Positions 10,201 through 21,999 are shown, numbered from the stretch's first letter. The stretch: 64,000 bases of DNA from Benincasa hispida (GCF_009727055.1 NC_052359.1:10501264-10565263); one strand, 5' to 3'. Notes: generated by a model from the letters alone, not told the origin. A program made the numbers and translations.

Positions 10201-11230
10201 AGTTCCACGGAGTCGACTTGGCGATGCTAGACTTCTCCATGATATGCCTTTACTCACTGCCCATTAACTTTGAATATGTTGGTTCCATCATCATTTGATA
10301 ATTCCACTGCGCCATGCAGGAATACTTGTCTGACTATGAATAGTCTGGACCAATGTGACTTTAGTTTTCCCGGGAAGAGCCGTAGACATGAATTGAAGAC
10401 CAAGACCTTCTGCCCGACTTGGAGGATTTTGCCACATATGTGTTTGTCGTTCCAACGCTACATGCACTCCTTGTAAATCTTTGCATTCTCATATGCATTA
10501 ATCCTTCATTCTTCTAGCTCGACCAGTTGCATTATTCGTGCTTCTCTTGCTTTCTTTAAATCAAAGTTCAACTTCTTTACATCCCACAATGCCTTAAATT
10601 CCAGCTCTAGAGGCAAATGATATGCCTTACCAAATACCAATGCATATGGGGACATACCTATTGGTGTTTTAAATGCAGTCCGGTATGCCCACAACGCATC
10701 GTCAAGCTTCGTTGCCCAATCTTTTCTTGAAGGCCTTACTACCTTCTCAAGTATGAGTTTAATTTCTCAATTGGACACTTCGACCTGACCATTTGTCTGC
10801 AGATGGTATGCGGTGGAAACCTTTGGAGAATGTTTTATTTACGCAACAACTCCTTGATATTATGGTTGAAAAAGTGGGACCCTTCATCACTTACGATGGC
10901 ACGGGGAGTGCCAAAACGAGTGAAAATATGTTTCTTCAAGAACTGAGAGACTACCGCCGCATCACTAGTGGTGCATGCCACTGCCTCTACCCACTTGGAG
11001 ATATAAACGACAGTTAATAGAATATATTGTTTACCATTCGAGGGAGGGAATGGTCCCATGAAATCAATACCCCACACGTCGAACAGTTCAAGCTCTAAGA
11101 TGGTGTTCCATGAAATGTTACCTGTGCGTTAGCATCGATCACACTTCATTACATAGTCAGCTGTGTCCTTAAACCACGTAGGACAAAAAAATCCACATTG
11201 TAACACCTTAGCTGCGGTGGGCTATCCTCC
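10200..11230 (-). pseudogene. Gypsy integrase
   Basis: The remains of the H2C2 zinc finger lie at about 11100-11230 with stops. The catalytic core at 11077-10835 carries [10 protein letters not shown] (first Asp) and [15 protein letters not shown] (second Asp). Core end and C-terminal domain: [22 protein letters not shown] at 10694, then KVLVFNS, LFPGKLKSHW and HGAVELSNDDG to FKVNGQ near 10270. That last frame ends where an Arg codon reads TGA. The enzyme joins element DNA to the host chromosome. The frame is broken between 10694 and 10835. Confidence 0.9.
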
Positions 11231-11255
11231 AAAGTGCCCACCATATGGTGAGTCG

Positions 11256-12794
11256 TTACATTGCGATAATATGCATTGATGAGCAGCATTTGGTACGCAA
11301 AATATGGCATGCCCCTCTTTTATACATATTTGGCTCATCCAAATAATAATGTCTACATTCATGTTTGAGCTTCCTATATTGGTGGTAGGTATAATCTTCA
11401 AAAAATTGCTCGCAAACCAGATAGTTGACTATGTCAACATACCAAGGAAATTCTTCAATGTGGAACAGCTGCTCATCCGGGAACACCGCACTCACCTCAG
11501 ACTCATTGCAGTCAACCTCAGGATTTTCCAGTCTAGACGAGTGATCCGAAACTTTGTTCTTTATCCCCTTCTGGTCAATTATTTCTATGCCAAATTCTTG
11601 AAGGAGTAGAACCCATCTGATCAACCTGGCTTTGCGTCCTTCTTTTTCATTAAGTACTTTATTGCCGAGTGATTAGTATGGATGAGTACCTCTATTCCCA
11701 ATATATATGCTTAAAATTTTTCCAACCAAAAATTACCGCAAGAAGCTCTTTCTCTGTGGTGGTGTAATTGTTTGAGCTGGATTTAATGTTTTACTTGCAT
11801 ATACGATGGGATGCAAGATTATTTTTCTCTTTTGAGCTAAAGCTGCTCCCATCGCATATCCGCTTACATCACACATTATTTCAAAAGGCAGTGTCCAATC
11901 AGGTGCAATTAGTACGGGTGCGGTAATCAGTGAATTCTTCAAAACTCTGAATGCATTGAGGCAGTTGTTGTCAAATTCAAATTTTCTGTCAGCCTCTAAT
12001 AACGCACTCAGTGGTCGTGCTATTTTGGAGAAGTCCTTGACAAAGCGTCTATAGAATCCAGCATGCCCAAAAAAGCTTCGTACAGCCTTCACGCTTGTTG
12101 GAAGTGGAAGTTGTTCAATTGCTTCGATTTTTGCTTTATCCACCTCCAACCCATCCCGGGAAACCTTGTATCCCAACACAATGCCCTCCTTCACCATGAA
12201 ATGGCATTTTTCCCAGTTAAGCACTAGATTCGTCTCTTCGCATCTTTTCAGTATCTTCTCCAAATGGGCTAGATAGACTTCATAGGTGTTCTTATAAACC
12301 GAGAAGTCGTCCATAAAGATTTCAACAGAGTCCTTGAGATGGTCTGAAAAGATGGCCATTATGCATCTTTGGAACGTGCTTGGCGCATTGCAGAGGCCAA
12401 ACAGCATGCAATGAAAAGCAGAGGTCCCATATGGGTAGGTGAATGTGGTATTTTCTTAGTCTTCTAGAGCGATCATAATTTGGTTGTACCCAGCATAACC
12501 ATCCAGAAAGCAGTAGAAGTAACTTCCTGCTAGTCGGTCTAGCATTTGATCAATGAATGGCAAAGTAAAATGATCTTTCTTTGTGGTTGAATTCAGCTTG
12601 TGGTAGTCCATGCAAATGCGCCACCCAGTGACGGTTCTTTGCAGTATTAATTCATTGTTTTCATTCGAGACTACTGTCATGCCACCTTTTTTTGGCACAC
12701 ACTGAACGGGGCTGACCCACGTGCTATCTTCTATAGGATAGATAATGCCCGCATCTAACCATTTAATGATCTCCTTTTTAACGACCTCTTTCAT
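11256..12794 (-). pseudogene. Gypsy reverse transcriptase and RNase H
   Basis: The RT runs from 12794 (EIIKWLDAGIIYPIEDSTWVSP, VPKKGG, RICMDYHKLN, YCFLDGYAGYNQI) to a stop at 12456, where a Gln codon has become TAA. It resumes with the active-site box FMDDFSVY and GYKVSRDGLEVDKAKIEAI, then the thumb and RNase H (MCDVSGYAMGAALAQKRK, with the first catalytic Asp kept). One base is missing in a CAAACAAT run near 11765. This drops the frame out of the expected TEKELLA segment, which is intact in gypsy K at the window end. RNase H then continues to 11624-11256 ([22 protein letters not shown]). The enzyme copies element RNA into DNA in capsids. It is inactive here. Confidence 0.92.
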
Positions 12795-13003
12795 CGTAGG
12801 GTTGAGCCTATGCTGAGTTCGATCGTTGCTTAATAGTCCTCTTCAAGACGAATGCGGTGCATACAGTACGCTGGGCCAATTTCTCTAATGTCAGTGAGCG
12901 TCCAACCAATTGCTCGCACATGTTTTCTTAGAATGCTCATCAACAAATTCTTCTGGTCTTTGTTGAGCTCAGAGGAAATAATAACTGGCAGCTTCTCATT
13001 CTG

Positions 13004-13354
13004 TTAAAAAAATGTGTACTTTAGATGGGTTGGTAGGGTCTTTAATTCTAGTGTTGGTGGTTCTATTAGGGATGGATGCATTGTTTTTCTTTCTTCTTTT
13101 TCTGTTGGCTCTTCTTCTTGGTCTGCAATCATCTCTTCTTCCTTGCTTGTTTTTGTTATGATCGCATTACAGGCAGCAACTGATGCATTGACATCCTCTT
13201 CTTCATTTTCTTCATCAAACTTTTCTTCTTCAATCAAAATCTTGTCATCATCTGAGTCATGCAGGTCTTCTTCATCAGGAAACTTCATGGCATGAATTAT
13301 GTTGAACTTGAGCTTCTGTCCGTTGGTGCACAAAGTGATCTCCCCTTTATGCAC
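13004..13354 (-). pseudogene. Acidic protease-RT linker of gypsy pol
   Basis: The 116 residues begin in MHKGEITLCTNGQKLKFN (a continuation of the protease C-terminal strand region). A long acidic stretch follows (EEDLHDSDDDKILIEEEKFDEENEEED), then ESLIEPPTLELKTLPTHLKY-like text that leads into reverse transcriptase in this lineage. It is separated from the RT block by about 200 bp with stops. Confidence 0.75.
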
Positions 13355-13356
13355 AT

Positions 13357-13842
13357 TTATCTAGGCACGATCTGTTGATAAAAATGGTCGCCCCAGATGA
13401 TGGGCACATCTTTGTCGGCCTCGTAATCCAATATGATGAAGTCGGCTGGTAAGATAAACTTGTCAATGGTGATCAGCACGTCCTTCACCTTTCTCTCTGG
13501 ATGCACCAGACATCTATCAGCCAGTTGGAGCGTCACGGTTGTGGGCACAAGTTGCCCCACATTCAGCTGCCTAAAGGTCGACAGAGGCATTAAATTTATG
13601 TTGGCTCCCAGGTCACACAAACCTTGCTCGATGTAAAGTCCTTTTATGAAGCAACGGATAGTAAAGCTCCCAGGATCGCTCATCTTCGATGGAATAATTG
13701 ATTTTGAATTTTGTGTTAACACCACCGTGGCAAACTTACCAGCTCCCCTCTTAATTAGCATATCCTTTAGAAACTTTGCATAGGAAGACATTTCCTCAAT
13801 CACTTCACTGAATGGAATATTAACATGTAATTGTTTTAACAT
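13357..13842 (-). pseudogene. Gypsy aspartic protease
   Basis: The block has 161 residues with FIKGLYIEQGLCDLGANINLMP (active-site loop D-L-G-A, a usual variant in Athila elements), PTTVTLQLADRCLVHPERKVKDV, and FIILDYEADKDVPIIWGDHF. The protease releases mature gag and pol proteins. The normal ending ILGRPFL is replaced by IIWGDHFY, so the conserved GRP loop is lost. The frame starts inside the gag-protease junction rather than at a genuine start codon. Confidence 0.87.
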
Positions 13843-14079
13843 AGATAGAAAACGTTGGTACTGTACCTCTTCATTCTTTTTCTTCCATAGTCTCTGCGGG
13901 AAAGGGGGTAACTACACTTTCACGGTCCCTATTTCAATTGGCTTAGAGGTCGACACAACCTCTGGTTCTATTGCTTCTTTTTCCCTTTCTTCTTCTTGCG
14001 TCACCGCAATTTTAGGATCTACCACAATGAGAGCTGTCCGACTAAGCTCCTTCTATTCTCCCTCCACAATTTTCCCACT

Positions 14080-15556
14080 TCACAATGTCACAACTTGACA
14101 TTGCTCTTTACCTGATCCCCCCAGGTTGCGTGGGAGTTTTGTAGAACTTGGCAAAGCCCCTTCTGGTCTACTCTTTAACTCACTCGCAATCTGGCCCATT
14201 TGTAATTCTAGATTACGGATGGACGTAGCCTGATTTGAAGCACAATTTCGTTTTTCTCTATGTACTGCTTCAACAGGCTCTCCAAGGAAGAGGATTGTGG
14301 ACAGTTGTGAGCTACTTTCCTTGATTGCTTGTCTGAGCGTTGTTGCATGGGAAGAATTCTGGTGGCCTTTTCTTTCTTTGCCACGGATTGGAAATTTTGT
14401 TGCTGATTTTTCACAAGCAAAATTGGGGTGGTTTCTCCACCCGAGGTTATAGTTATGAAAAGGGATTATTTTGCACAAAGTAAACAAATTGTGGATTTTG
14501 CGGGCATTCCTTCAACGCGTGCCCATCACCACAAGTCGTACACCTTACGATTTTTTGACTGATTGTGTTGATTTGCCTAATTTGCGGTGTTGGGCTATTG
14601 ATCGCAATTCCCTGCATTAAGTTCATCATTGCAGTCATCTGATTTTTTAGGGAAGCAATAGCACCATTACTTGCATCAACGTCTTTGATCCTCAATCTCT
14701 GGTCGCTCTCTCTCCAATCTTCATGGTTCTTAGAGATGCGATCCAAGATATTCTTCGCCTCATCATACGTCTTATCAAGCAGACCACCACTGGTTGTCGG
14801 CAGTGGTCTGCGAAGCAGGAATCAAACCATGATAAAAGATTTTCATTTGAAGGCAGTCTGGCAAACCATTATGTGGACAGTCCTATACCAACCTCTTAAA
14901 CCTCGCCTAGGCATCGCTGAGTGATTCGTCCATGTCTTGTTCAAAATTTGTAATTAGTTTCCTTCATCTAGGATTCTTAGTAGATGAAAAGTACTTCTTC
15001 ATAAACTTCTCCACAACCTGTTCCCATGAAGTAATGTCTCTCAGTTCGAGAGAATACACCCATATTCTTGACTGATCACAAAGAGAAAATGGGAACAAAG
15101 TTAGTCGAACTTCTTTGGTAGAGATGTTCAGGAACACAAAAGTATTGCAGATTTCAATAAAGCTTCGGAGGTGGGCATGCAGGTCCTCACCACGCCTTCC
15201 TTCGAATTGTCCTACAGACTAGATCATCTGTAGCATCAACGACTTCATTTCGAATCGGCTTCCGTCGAGGGCAGGCCTCATGAGTCCTGGAGAGAAATCA
15301 TAGAGGTTTGGCGATGCATAGTTCCTAATGAGTATATTGCGATCGTTAGCCAGAAGGATTAAATTCGCTATGACATTGTTATCATTTGGTGCTCCCTTTC
15401 CAAGCTGCTCTGCCATCTCTTCTTTATCTGATTTTTGTTGTTGTTGGCAGTCTCTCAGCCTCCGTCTAAATGTCCTCTCAATCTCTGGGTCGTAATTCAC
15501 CAGAGATTGAGAGTCTGCAAAGAAATCAGAAAAATTACTGTTAGCACACTATTTTG
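14080..15556 (-). pseudogene. Gypsy gag, frameshifted
   Basis: Gag forms the retrotransposon's capsid and binds its RNA. Recognisable pieces are NYDPEIERTFRRRLRDC and FSPGLMRPALDGSRFEMKSL at 15500-15219; a decayed capsid domain (LTLFPFSLCDQSRIWVYSL, FMKKYFSSTKNPRM) at about 14940-15215; a zinc-knuckle-like CTTCGDGHALKEC (C-x2-C-x3-H-x4-C) in 14746-14453; and a C-terminal LQMGQIASELKSRPEGALPS at 14240-14130. No ATG opens the first block: it is open from about 15556 behind a good splice-acceptor-like TTTCTTTGCAG. The capsid block contains stops, and the last two blocks are in different frames. Confidence 0.85.
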
Positions 15557-15563
15557 CCGAAGT

Positions 15564-15580
15564 CCTCGACAACGGCGCCA
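15564..15580 (-). other. Primer-binding site of the gypsy element (tRNA-Asp type)
   Basis: The minus strand reads TGGCGCCGTTGTCGAGG, six bases inside the 5' LTR. It resembles the complement of the 3' end of plant tRNA-Asp (TGGCGCCGTTGCCGGGG), the primer used by Athila-type elements. Two or three mismatches are visible. Confidence 0.85.
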
Positions 15581-15586
15581 AAAACT

Positions 15587-17173
15587 TGATGCTTGGTTTT
15601 ATCAAGTGGAATATGGATTATATGTGATGGTGAAATTACGTTGAGCACTCAAGTTTCCTCTGCAGAATCCAAGTGTAAACTCCACTGAGTTTCCTGGTAA
15701 GTCCAAGGTTGAACTCAGGGACTTGTGAAAACAAGTTGCAATGGTAATTTTTATGAAAACTTTGTGGTAACCAAATAAATAAATAGTTGTTGAGGTTGTT
15801 GTTTATGGTAATGAAAAATAAATACATGTGGCAGAGTTTGAAAAGAGTTGAATAAACGGGAAATGAGATGAGTATGCAGTGAACGAGTTGAGAAGGGTTT
15901 CGGCTAATACTTCCTAGGATGCGTTCATGCTTTGTGATCATAAAACATGCATACAATAGTAAACCATCTCTCGATGCGAATGCTACGGCTTCTAATGCTA
16001 GAACGCATGCGATATATGTGATAAGTTTATAGGACCTATGCCTAAGCCTCTATTCTTATTTATGTAATGATAGAATAACACAAACATAAATAAGGCAACC
16101 ACATAATATCATTTCTATCTCTAGGATACATGCGATGCAGGTTGGCAAATAGAGCTTATCACTAAGTCCCTATCTCTTGATTATGCAGGCACAGCATAAC
16201 ACAAGATAATCGCAAGCAATGAACTTCCTAGCTTATATTAGCTTAGTTCTTTTCAACCCATTCGACTAGTTTAGCTACTCATGCATTCTAGGAGAGTGAA
16301 TAGATGTAGAATAAGAACTTCCATTGTATAAATGTAGAGATGAAGTACAAAACAACAATGTAAGAATAGAATAAAGAGCCTGGTAGCAATATCTTGCTGC
16401 CAAGGCTTTTACACTGTTTTTCTACTCGTGTTCAAAAGATAATCTCGCTCTCGCAAGAGTCGGCCCGCTCTCTCTTCTATGCCTCAAAGTTCTTTCTCGA
16501 GTTACCTTGAGCAATCTCCGCGTCAACACTCTTCTCTTGCTTCGCCTTAAAACGAAAACAAAACTATGAACAAAGACATGCGATCCGAATGTATGAATTT
16601 TCGAACAGACGGAACGGTGAACAACAACTGAACCTCTTTTCTGAAGGATGCCTTTGGTATTTATAGAACATACAGTGTGAATGGCGGCTTTTCTCTCATG
16701 ATTGCACAAATGGGATGACTTTAATTCCCTGATTGATGCACCGAATATTTGTCACCGAAAAGCTGAATGTACTTGTTATCGTTAGCAGCTGTCAACTTAG
16801 TTCGGATTCGACTGTCATCAGCTTTCTATCCCATCGTGATTAATTAGCCTTTCACCCAGATGCGCTCACCATGTTGCGCCGATCATGTTGCGACAATTCT
16901 TCTTGAGAAAATTTTTGCAAATACGATCACCGCAAAGCCTTGCGGTAATGCTGCTTTCGACCAATGATTTTCTATGATCGCAATTTTCACCTTGCATGAT
17001 TGTATATTCTGCACAAAAATAAAAAAATCAACTGTTCTAATGCGATGAATGCATGCGACCGCAATATTTTGAATCTGATGCTTTTTGGACGTAATTTGAC
17101 ATGTTTTATCAACGCAAGCCAATATTGTTTAAGAACTTAGCACTATGATAACGTGCATTTTTGCCCGATATCA
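15587..17173 (-). repeat. Gypsy LTR (5' LTR in element sense), 1587 bp
   Basis: It starts TGATGCTTGG on the plus strand and ends CCCGATATCA. It is the partner of 7117-8799, lacking the ~100-bp segment found there. Many scattered substitutions, several of them C/T or G/A in CG words, separate the two copies. Confidence 0.9.
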
Positions 17174-17178
17174 ACCAG

Positions 17179-17946
17179 GATGACAATAGGTGACATGACT
17201 TGAATCCTGAATAAGTTTTGAACTTCTACATATGAAGGCGATCCTTTGATTTGTATAGGTGAGAGCGGCTAGATCGCCGACTCAATAAGTCTACCATTTT
17301 GGAGATTCGTCTGATTGGGGAGATGGGAATACAACTACACAAGATGGTATTCACTCATTCCCTGAGGTCAGGGTAAGTAGATATATATATAGTAGTTTTA
17401 TTTAAATTAAAATTAAATTATTTTAATTTAATTTGAATTTGAATTAATGGGAGGGAAATAAGTTCCCTCCCTTAATTTCTCTCAACTCACTACGTGTGAG
17501 GGAAGTAGTTATAGGATTTGCGCTTTCTTCACAAAATTAAATGGCCTAAGACATACAGAACTATCTCTCTACAAGAAATCTCCAGAAAAGAACAAACCTT
17601 CTCTCTCAACTCTTCTCAAATTTTTCTCTCTCTCCTAAAATACCAAGAGCCCACACAACTCCTTGAATTCTCATCATAGAAAATATAAGAGGTTCTGATT
17701 GGTGGTGGCCAATTAGGATTTCGAGTTTGTAGTTCGTGCTTTTTTGGAGAAGAGGAATCACACGAAGAAGATCAGATCTTCAAAGGTTAGTTTTTCCATT
17801 TGCTCTTTTCTCAAATTATAATTGCATGTTGTAATTTTGATTTAATACATAATTTTTCTAGTCTTTTCTGTAAAACTCTTATTCGGTAAAAATTGGATTT
17901 TGGGACCGATCCCCGATTCCACACTAACCCTTTATTGATTCCTCCA
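17179..17946 (+). repeat. Copia A LTR, right part
   Basis: It resumes with GATGACAATAGGTGACATG, continuing the LTR interrupted at 7116 (compare AGGATGACCATAAGCAACAT at 23820 in copia B). It ends ...GATTCCTCCA before the primer-binding site. Together with the left part, the LTR was about 1.2 kb. Confidence 0.8.
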
Positions 17947-19925
17947 ATTGGTATCAAAGCGATGTTTTTAATCCAAATTTTTTCAAATTTTCCAGAATTA
18001 ATTTTACAATTCATTGTGGATTTTTGAATTTTGTAATCAATTCATGATTTATGAATGTATGGAATGTTTGGTTTACAATTTTGGATGTTTATGGGACTGG
18101 TCTCTTGTCTTTACAGCCTTAGTTTTGCAATTGATTTGTGAAGGCTCGTGTTTTGGCATAATTTATGTTATAGAGTCCGTATTTGGGTGTATTGAGTCAT
18201 TTTGTGGTTGTTCCGGTAAAAAACTAGAGAAAACAAGGCAAAAAACAGAGGTTTTTCGAAGGAGATCACAATTGTACAGTAGCGTTGCAATGCTGTGCCC
18301 TAGTTGCAATGCTGCGATTAGGCGAACGGAGTGTTCTATCCATAGCGTTGCAATGCTAGGTCCCAGTGTTACAGCACTGTGAGACGGAAACAAGAAATCG
18401 GTTCGCGCACAGTTTGGTTCGTTACTCAGCTGGTTCGTGTTCGGTTCACTTGGTTTAAGCAGTTCTTGGCCAGTTCGGGTGGTGGGAGGTCCGGTTCATG
18501 CGTCAAGACCCGATTCACTTGTTTGAATCAGTTAATCATTATTGTTGTGATAGATAGTTATTTTTTATTAATTAAATTAATATAAGTGTTATATTAATTT
18601 AATTATTTTTATGCGTCCAATCTCGATCCAATAATTATTTTTAAATTATGCATTTGATGTATGATTTATTTTTAATTTTATATATGTCATAATGTATGCC
18701 ATGTAGTGAAAATCCCACCATAGGTTATGCACTATTCATGCATCATTTATATTATAAATATTATAATATATAGTTGCATGATTTAATTTTTATAACATGC
18801 TCATGCATCATATAATATAAGTGTTATAGTATATGTTCACATGCATTAATAACATAGCTATGCATCAATTATAATATATAGTTGAATGAATGTATGGATG
18901 TATGTTATTAAATAAATCATTACTTTATTATATAAGTGTTATATATGGTTAGTAGTGAAATGGAATTGCATGAAGCATGACATTACTTTAGGTAATTTAT
19001 AATTGTTATAATTATACTAAGTGTGTCAATGAATGCAATTGTATGGTTTTAATTTATTGCATTTATTTTATAAAAGTTATAATTAAATGAAATTAGAAAT
19101 TAAAATTAATAATTCAGAATTGCATGCAAATCTTAAGTTAAAATCATTTTTTAAAATATGATCACATAGACCTAAGATCACTTTTCTAATAAGATTAGAA
19201 ATTAAGTTTAATCTTTTAATTAATTTAATAGGATTAAATTAGTACTTAATTAAAAAAAATTAAATTTTTAGCACATATATCTATAAGGGACCTTTTGTCT
19301 AAGGCTAGTTCTATCTAGGATGGGGTATTTAAGTTGACGGAAACGTAACACCCTTATCTGAAAATTTATCTAGAAACGTGAATTAGACAGATTTGCTACA
19401 AGCATGAAATAGTTGATTGAGGTTTATTAAAATGTTTTAAACATTAATCAATGTTGTTTAACCATCCAAAGTGTTACTTTTGGGCGAAATAAACAATCAT
19501 TTAGTTCAAATCAATAGCAAGATTTTCTAAGTTAAATAACCATAGGTAAAAGTAAAATGGGGTATATGATACTTTATATTACCTTTTCACGTTTCTCCCT
19601 AAAAGTTCACATTGTGACGTCTATACTCGGCCTCGAGGTACCTTTGCTTGTGTCTCCTTACGGATGGTGTTCGTATAGGTCAATATCAAGGTGAATGGAG
19701 AGAGTGTTTACAGTAAATGGGAGTGGAACGTGTGTCAACATATCCCATGGTCTCTCTCATTAGTTTGTAGTAAAGTTTCATGCTCGGTCTCGAGCCACCT
19801 TTGCTTGTGTTCCCCTACGAATGACAATTGCATGATTCTTTACCTAAAACTCCTAAATGGATATGGTTACTTTATTTTTTTTCCAATAGATTTTTCTCTA
19901 CGGTTGGCTCATTGGGGCAGAACTA
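17947..19925 (+). other. Leader of copia A with primer-binding site
   Basis: The primer-binding site TGGTATCAAAGC is at 17949-17960. The leader then holds a cluster of near-palindromic AGCGTTGCAATGCT words (18278-18375), long AT-rich DNA, and a conserved segment (GGGACCTTTTGTCTAAGGC, GATGGGGTATTTAAGTTGAC at 19290-19340) shared with copia B and F. Two copies of a CTCGGCCTCGAGGTACC / CTCGGTCTCGAGCCACC module lie at about 19628 and 19784. It is cut before gag. Short frames at 18014-18585 are judged chance. Confidence 0.7.
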
Positions 19926-20029
19926 GACATTCCCAACAATCTCCCACTTGGACTAATACTACAATGAGTTACAAATATATAAAAATATATGATGTCCATA
20001 ATGTTGAGATTAAAGAAGAAAATACAATA

Positions 20030-21660
20030 AGCTAGAGCATCTATATACCCTTGACATTCTCCCACTTGCCCTGGATCATGAAGCTCGTAGTCCTAGGTCG
20101 ACCAGGTAGCTTTGGAACACTTTAGCCCTAAGAGCCTTTGTAAATATATCAGCAAGATTATCTTTAGAGACTATCTGCGTGGCTATCATGTTTTCTCAAT
20201 GTACTATCTCCCTGATGAGATGATACTTTCTCTCGATATGTTTTCTGCGTTTGTGGCTTCTTGGTTCCTTTGAATTTTCAAATACTTTGATTAAGATGGT
20301 CATTCAAAAAGACTGTCTTGACATCCATCCATCATATTTCATAGTCATAAAATACAACAATAAATAAAATATTCTAATAGATTTAAGCATGGCAACAGGA
20401 GAGAAAATTTTTTCATTGTCTACCCTGTCTCTCTAGGTAAAACCTTTTGCCATGAGTCTGGCTCTATAGGTCTGTACCTTACTAGTTTGGTCTCACTTTC
20501 TCTTATAGATCCACTTACAACCAATAGGTTTGACCTTATCTGGTTGATCTACAAATTCCTAGAAAGAATTGAAGTACATCGATTCTATTTCTAGGTCTGT
20601 GGCTTAGTCCATCGATCTCTATGTGCATCTTCATTGCTTGTTTAAAGGTTAATGGATCCTCTGAGCTATCATCAAGTATGATGAAATGAGTTTCTGCTAA
20701 ACCCATGTAACGATCAAGTTGTCGTACAACCCTCCCACTATGTCGGAGCATTCTCAACTCTTGAGAAGGATGTGATGGAGCAACAACTATTGTTGATGGA
20801 CTTGATTAATCAACAATTCTTATTGAATTTGTAGTTTCTCTAGACATTTCATTGTATACTAGTTTACTGTGAGGTGGATGATTCCTAATATGATATTCTT
20901 CTAAAATGTAGCATTTGTTGATACAAATACTTTATCATCTTAAGGATCATAAAAAAGTCTCACATTTTGTTTCATTAGGGTATTCTACAAAGCATAATTT
21001 TGAAAGTTGTTCCAATTTCTTAATATTTTACACACATGTTTGCCAGGCATCCCCAGATTCTAAAGTGATGTAAACTACCTTTACGTCCTGTCCATAGCAC
21101 ATATGGTGTTTCTGAAACACTTTTTTCGGGAACCATGTTCAAAATATATGTTGTAGTCTGTACCCTTAAAAGCATTGCGGTAATTGAGCGTAACTCATCA
21201 TCGAGCGAACCATGTCTAACAAGGTCTAATTTCTCCTTTCTACAACATTTGTTGTAGTGTTCCAGGTCTTGTGAGTTGGGATTTAATTCCACGATCTACT
21301 AGATAGTTCTAGAATTGTAAATCCATATACTTATCACCTCGATCTGATCAAAGTGTTTTAATTCTTTCACCTAATAAGTTTTGAACTTCTATCTTAATTC
21401 TTTGAACTTTTCAAGAGTTTTAGACTTGTGACTCGTTAAGTAAATATAGCCATACCTAAAATAATCATCAACGAAATTGACGAAATATTCATATCCTCCT
21501 TAAGCTTTAACATTCATCGAATCACAAAGGTCTGATTGTATTAGTTATAGAGGTTCTTTAGCTGGAAGATCTTTTCCTATAAAAGATCTTTTACTCATCT
21601 TGCCCTCAAGACATATTCACACGGAGGCAATGAACTATCTTTTAACCGATATATATGAGT
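20030..21660 (-). pseudogene. Copia DE integrase and reverse transcriptase, RT palm and RNase H deleted
   Basis: Integrase: CESCLEGKMSK-like text at about 21600, GGYEYFVNFVDDYFRYGYIYL at 21480, then ELNPNSQ...SGTP-type region and TYILNMVPEKSVSETPYVLW, HHFRIWGC in 21292-21020. RT N-terminus: MRMLRHSGRVVRQLDRYMGL, DPLTFKQAM (20757-20620), and recognisable fingers motifs to about 20290. Then MDVKT...FLN-type text runs directly into KEPRSHKRRKHIERKYH (about 20265), which in copia B lies ~1 kb further on. So the YVDD active site and most of RNase H are deleted. A final DNLADIFTKAL motif ends pol. Stops abound. Confidence 0.85.
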
Positions 21661-21999
21661 GCTTTTTACCAATCTCTCAATCCTGTAGAGTTTATGTGAC
21701 CAAGTTTTAAGCGCAAGAGATAGATGTTGGGAGAAATTTTTCGTCTTTTATTTTGAGTTTCAGCAATTTTAAACATCTCTATATTTAACATGGTTTTTGC
21801 TTCGGTTGGTTTTAACACATACAAGTTATTTTCAAGTTTAGTAGAACAAATCTGAACTCATCTGAACTAATGAACACTTTATCAAAGGTTACTTTGTACA
21901 TATTTTCCAATAAATAAGATATAGAGATTAAGTTCCTTTTCATTCTAGGTACATAATATACATTTTCAAGTAAAATATAACTTGACGTCTCCCACTACT

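Larger units (their letters stand above)
7117..17173 (-). mobile_element. Complete Athila-like Ty3/gypsy retrotransposon inside copia A's LTR
   Basis: The ends are exact: TGATGCTTGG at 7117 and ...CCCGATATCA at 17173, flanked by the 5-bp direct repeat ACCAG (7112-7116 and 17174-17178). The LTRs are 7117-8799 and 15587-17173. The minus strand carries, in order, a tRNA-Asp-type primer-binding site, gag, aspartic protease, reverse transcriptase, RNase H, integrase and a long 3' region. The RT box FMDDFSVY and the PBS are features of the Athila lineage. Several stops and frameshifts inactivate it. The pol order PR-RT-RH-INT identifies Ty3/gypsy rather than copia. Confidence 0.93.
6671..19925 (+). 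mobile_element. Ty1/copia element A, 5' LTR plus leader only, split by an Athila-like element
   Basis: The LTR starts TGTTGGGATTGATGCCC at 6671. It is interrupted at 7116/17174 by the gypsy element, resumes at 17179 and ends at 17946 (...TTCCTCCA). A primer-binding site (TGGTATCAAAGC, initiator Met-tRNA type) follows at 17949. The internal leader runs to about 19925 and then stops at a junction with the minus-strand copia DE. No gag or pol of A is present, so A is a 5' remnant. Alignment by eye with copia B's LTR and leader sets the boundaries. Confidence 0.8.

Noticed and set aside
13014..13295. Ser-rich 93-residue plus frame
   Set aside because: It is the antisense shadow of the acidic (GAA/GAT-rich) linker in gypsy pol.
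17949..17960. TGGTATCAAAGC considered as part of a tRNA gene
   Set aside because: It is the primer-binding site behind an LTR end. No cloverleaf or A/B box is present around it.
18014..18585. Cys-rich frames in copia A leader
   Set aside because: They cross the palindromic island and lack similarity. Homologous leaders do not keep the frames.
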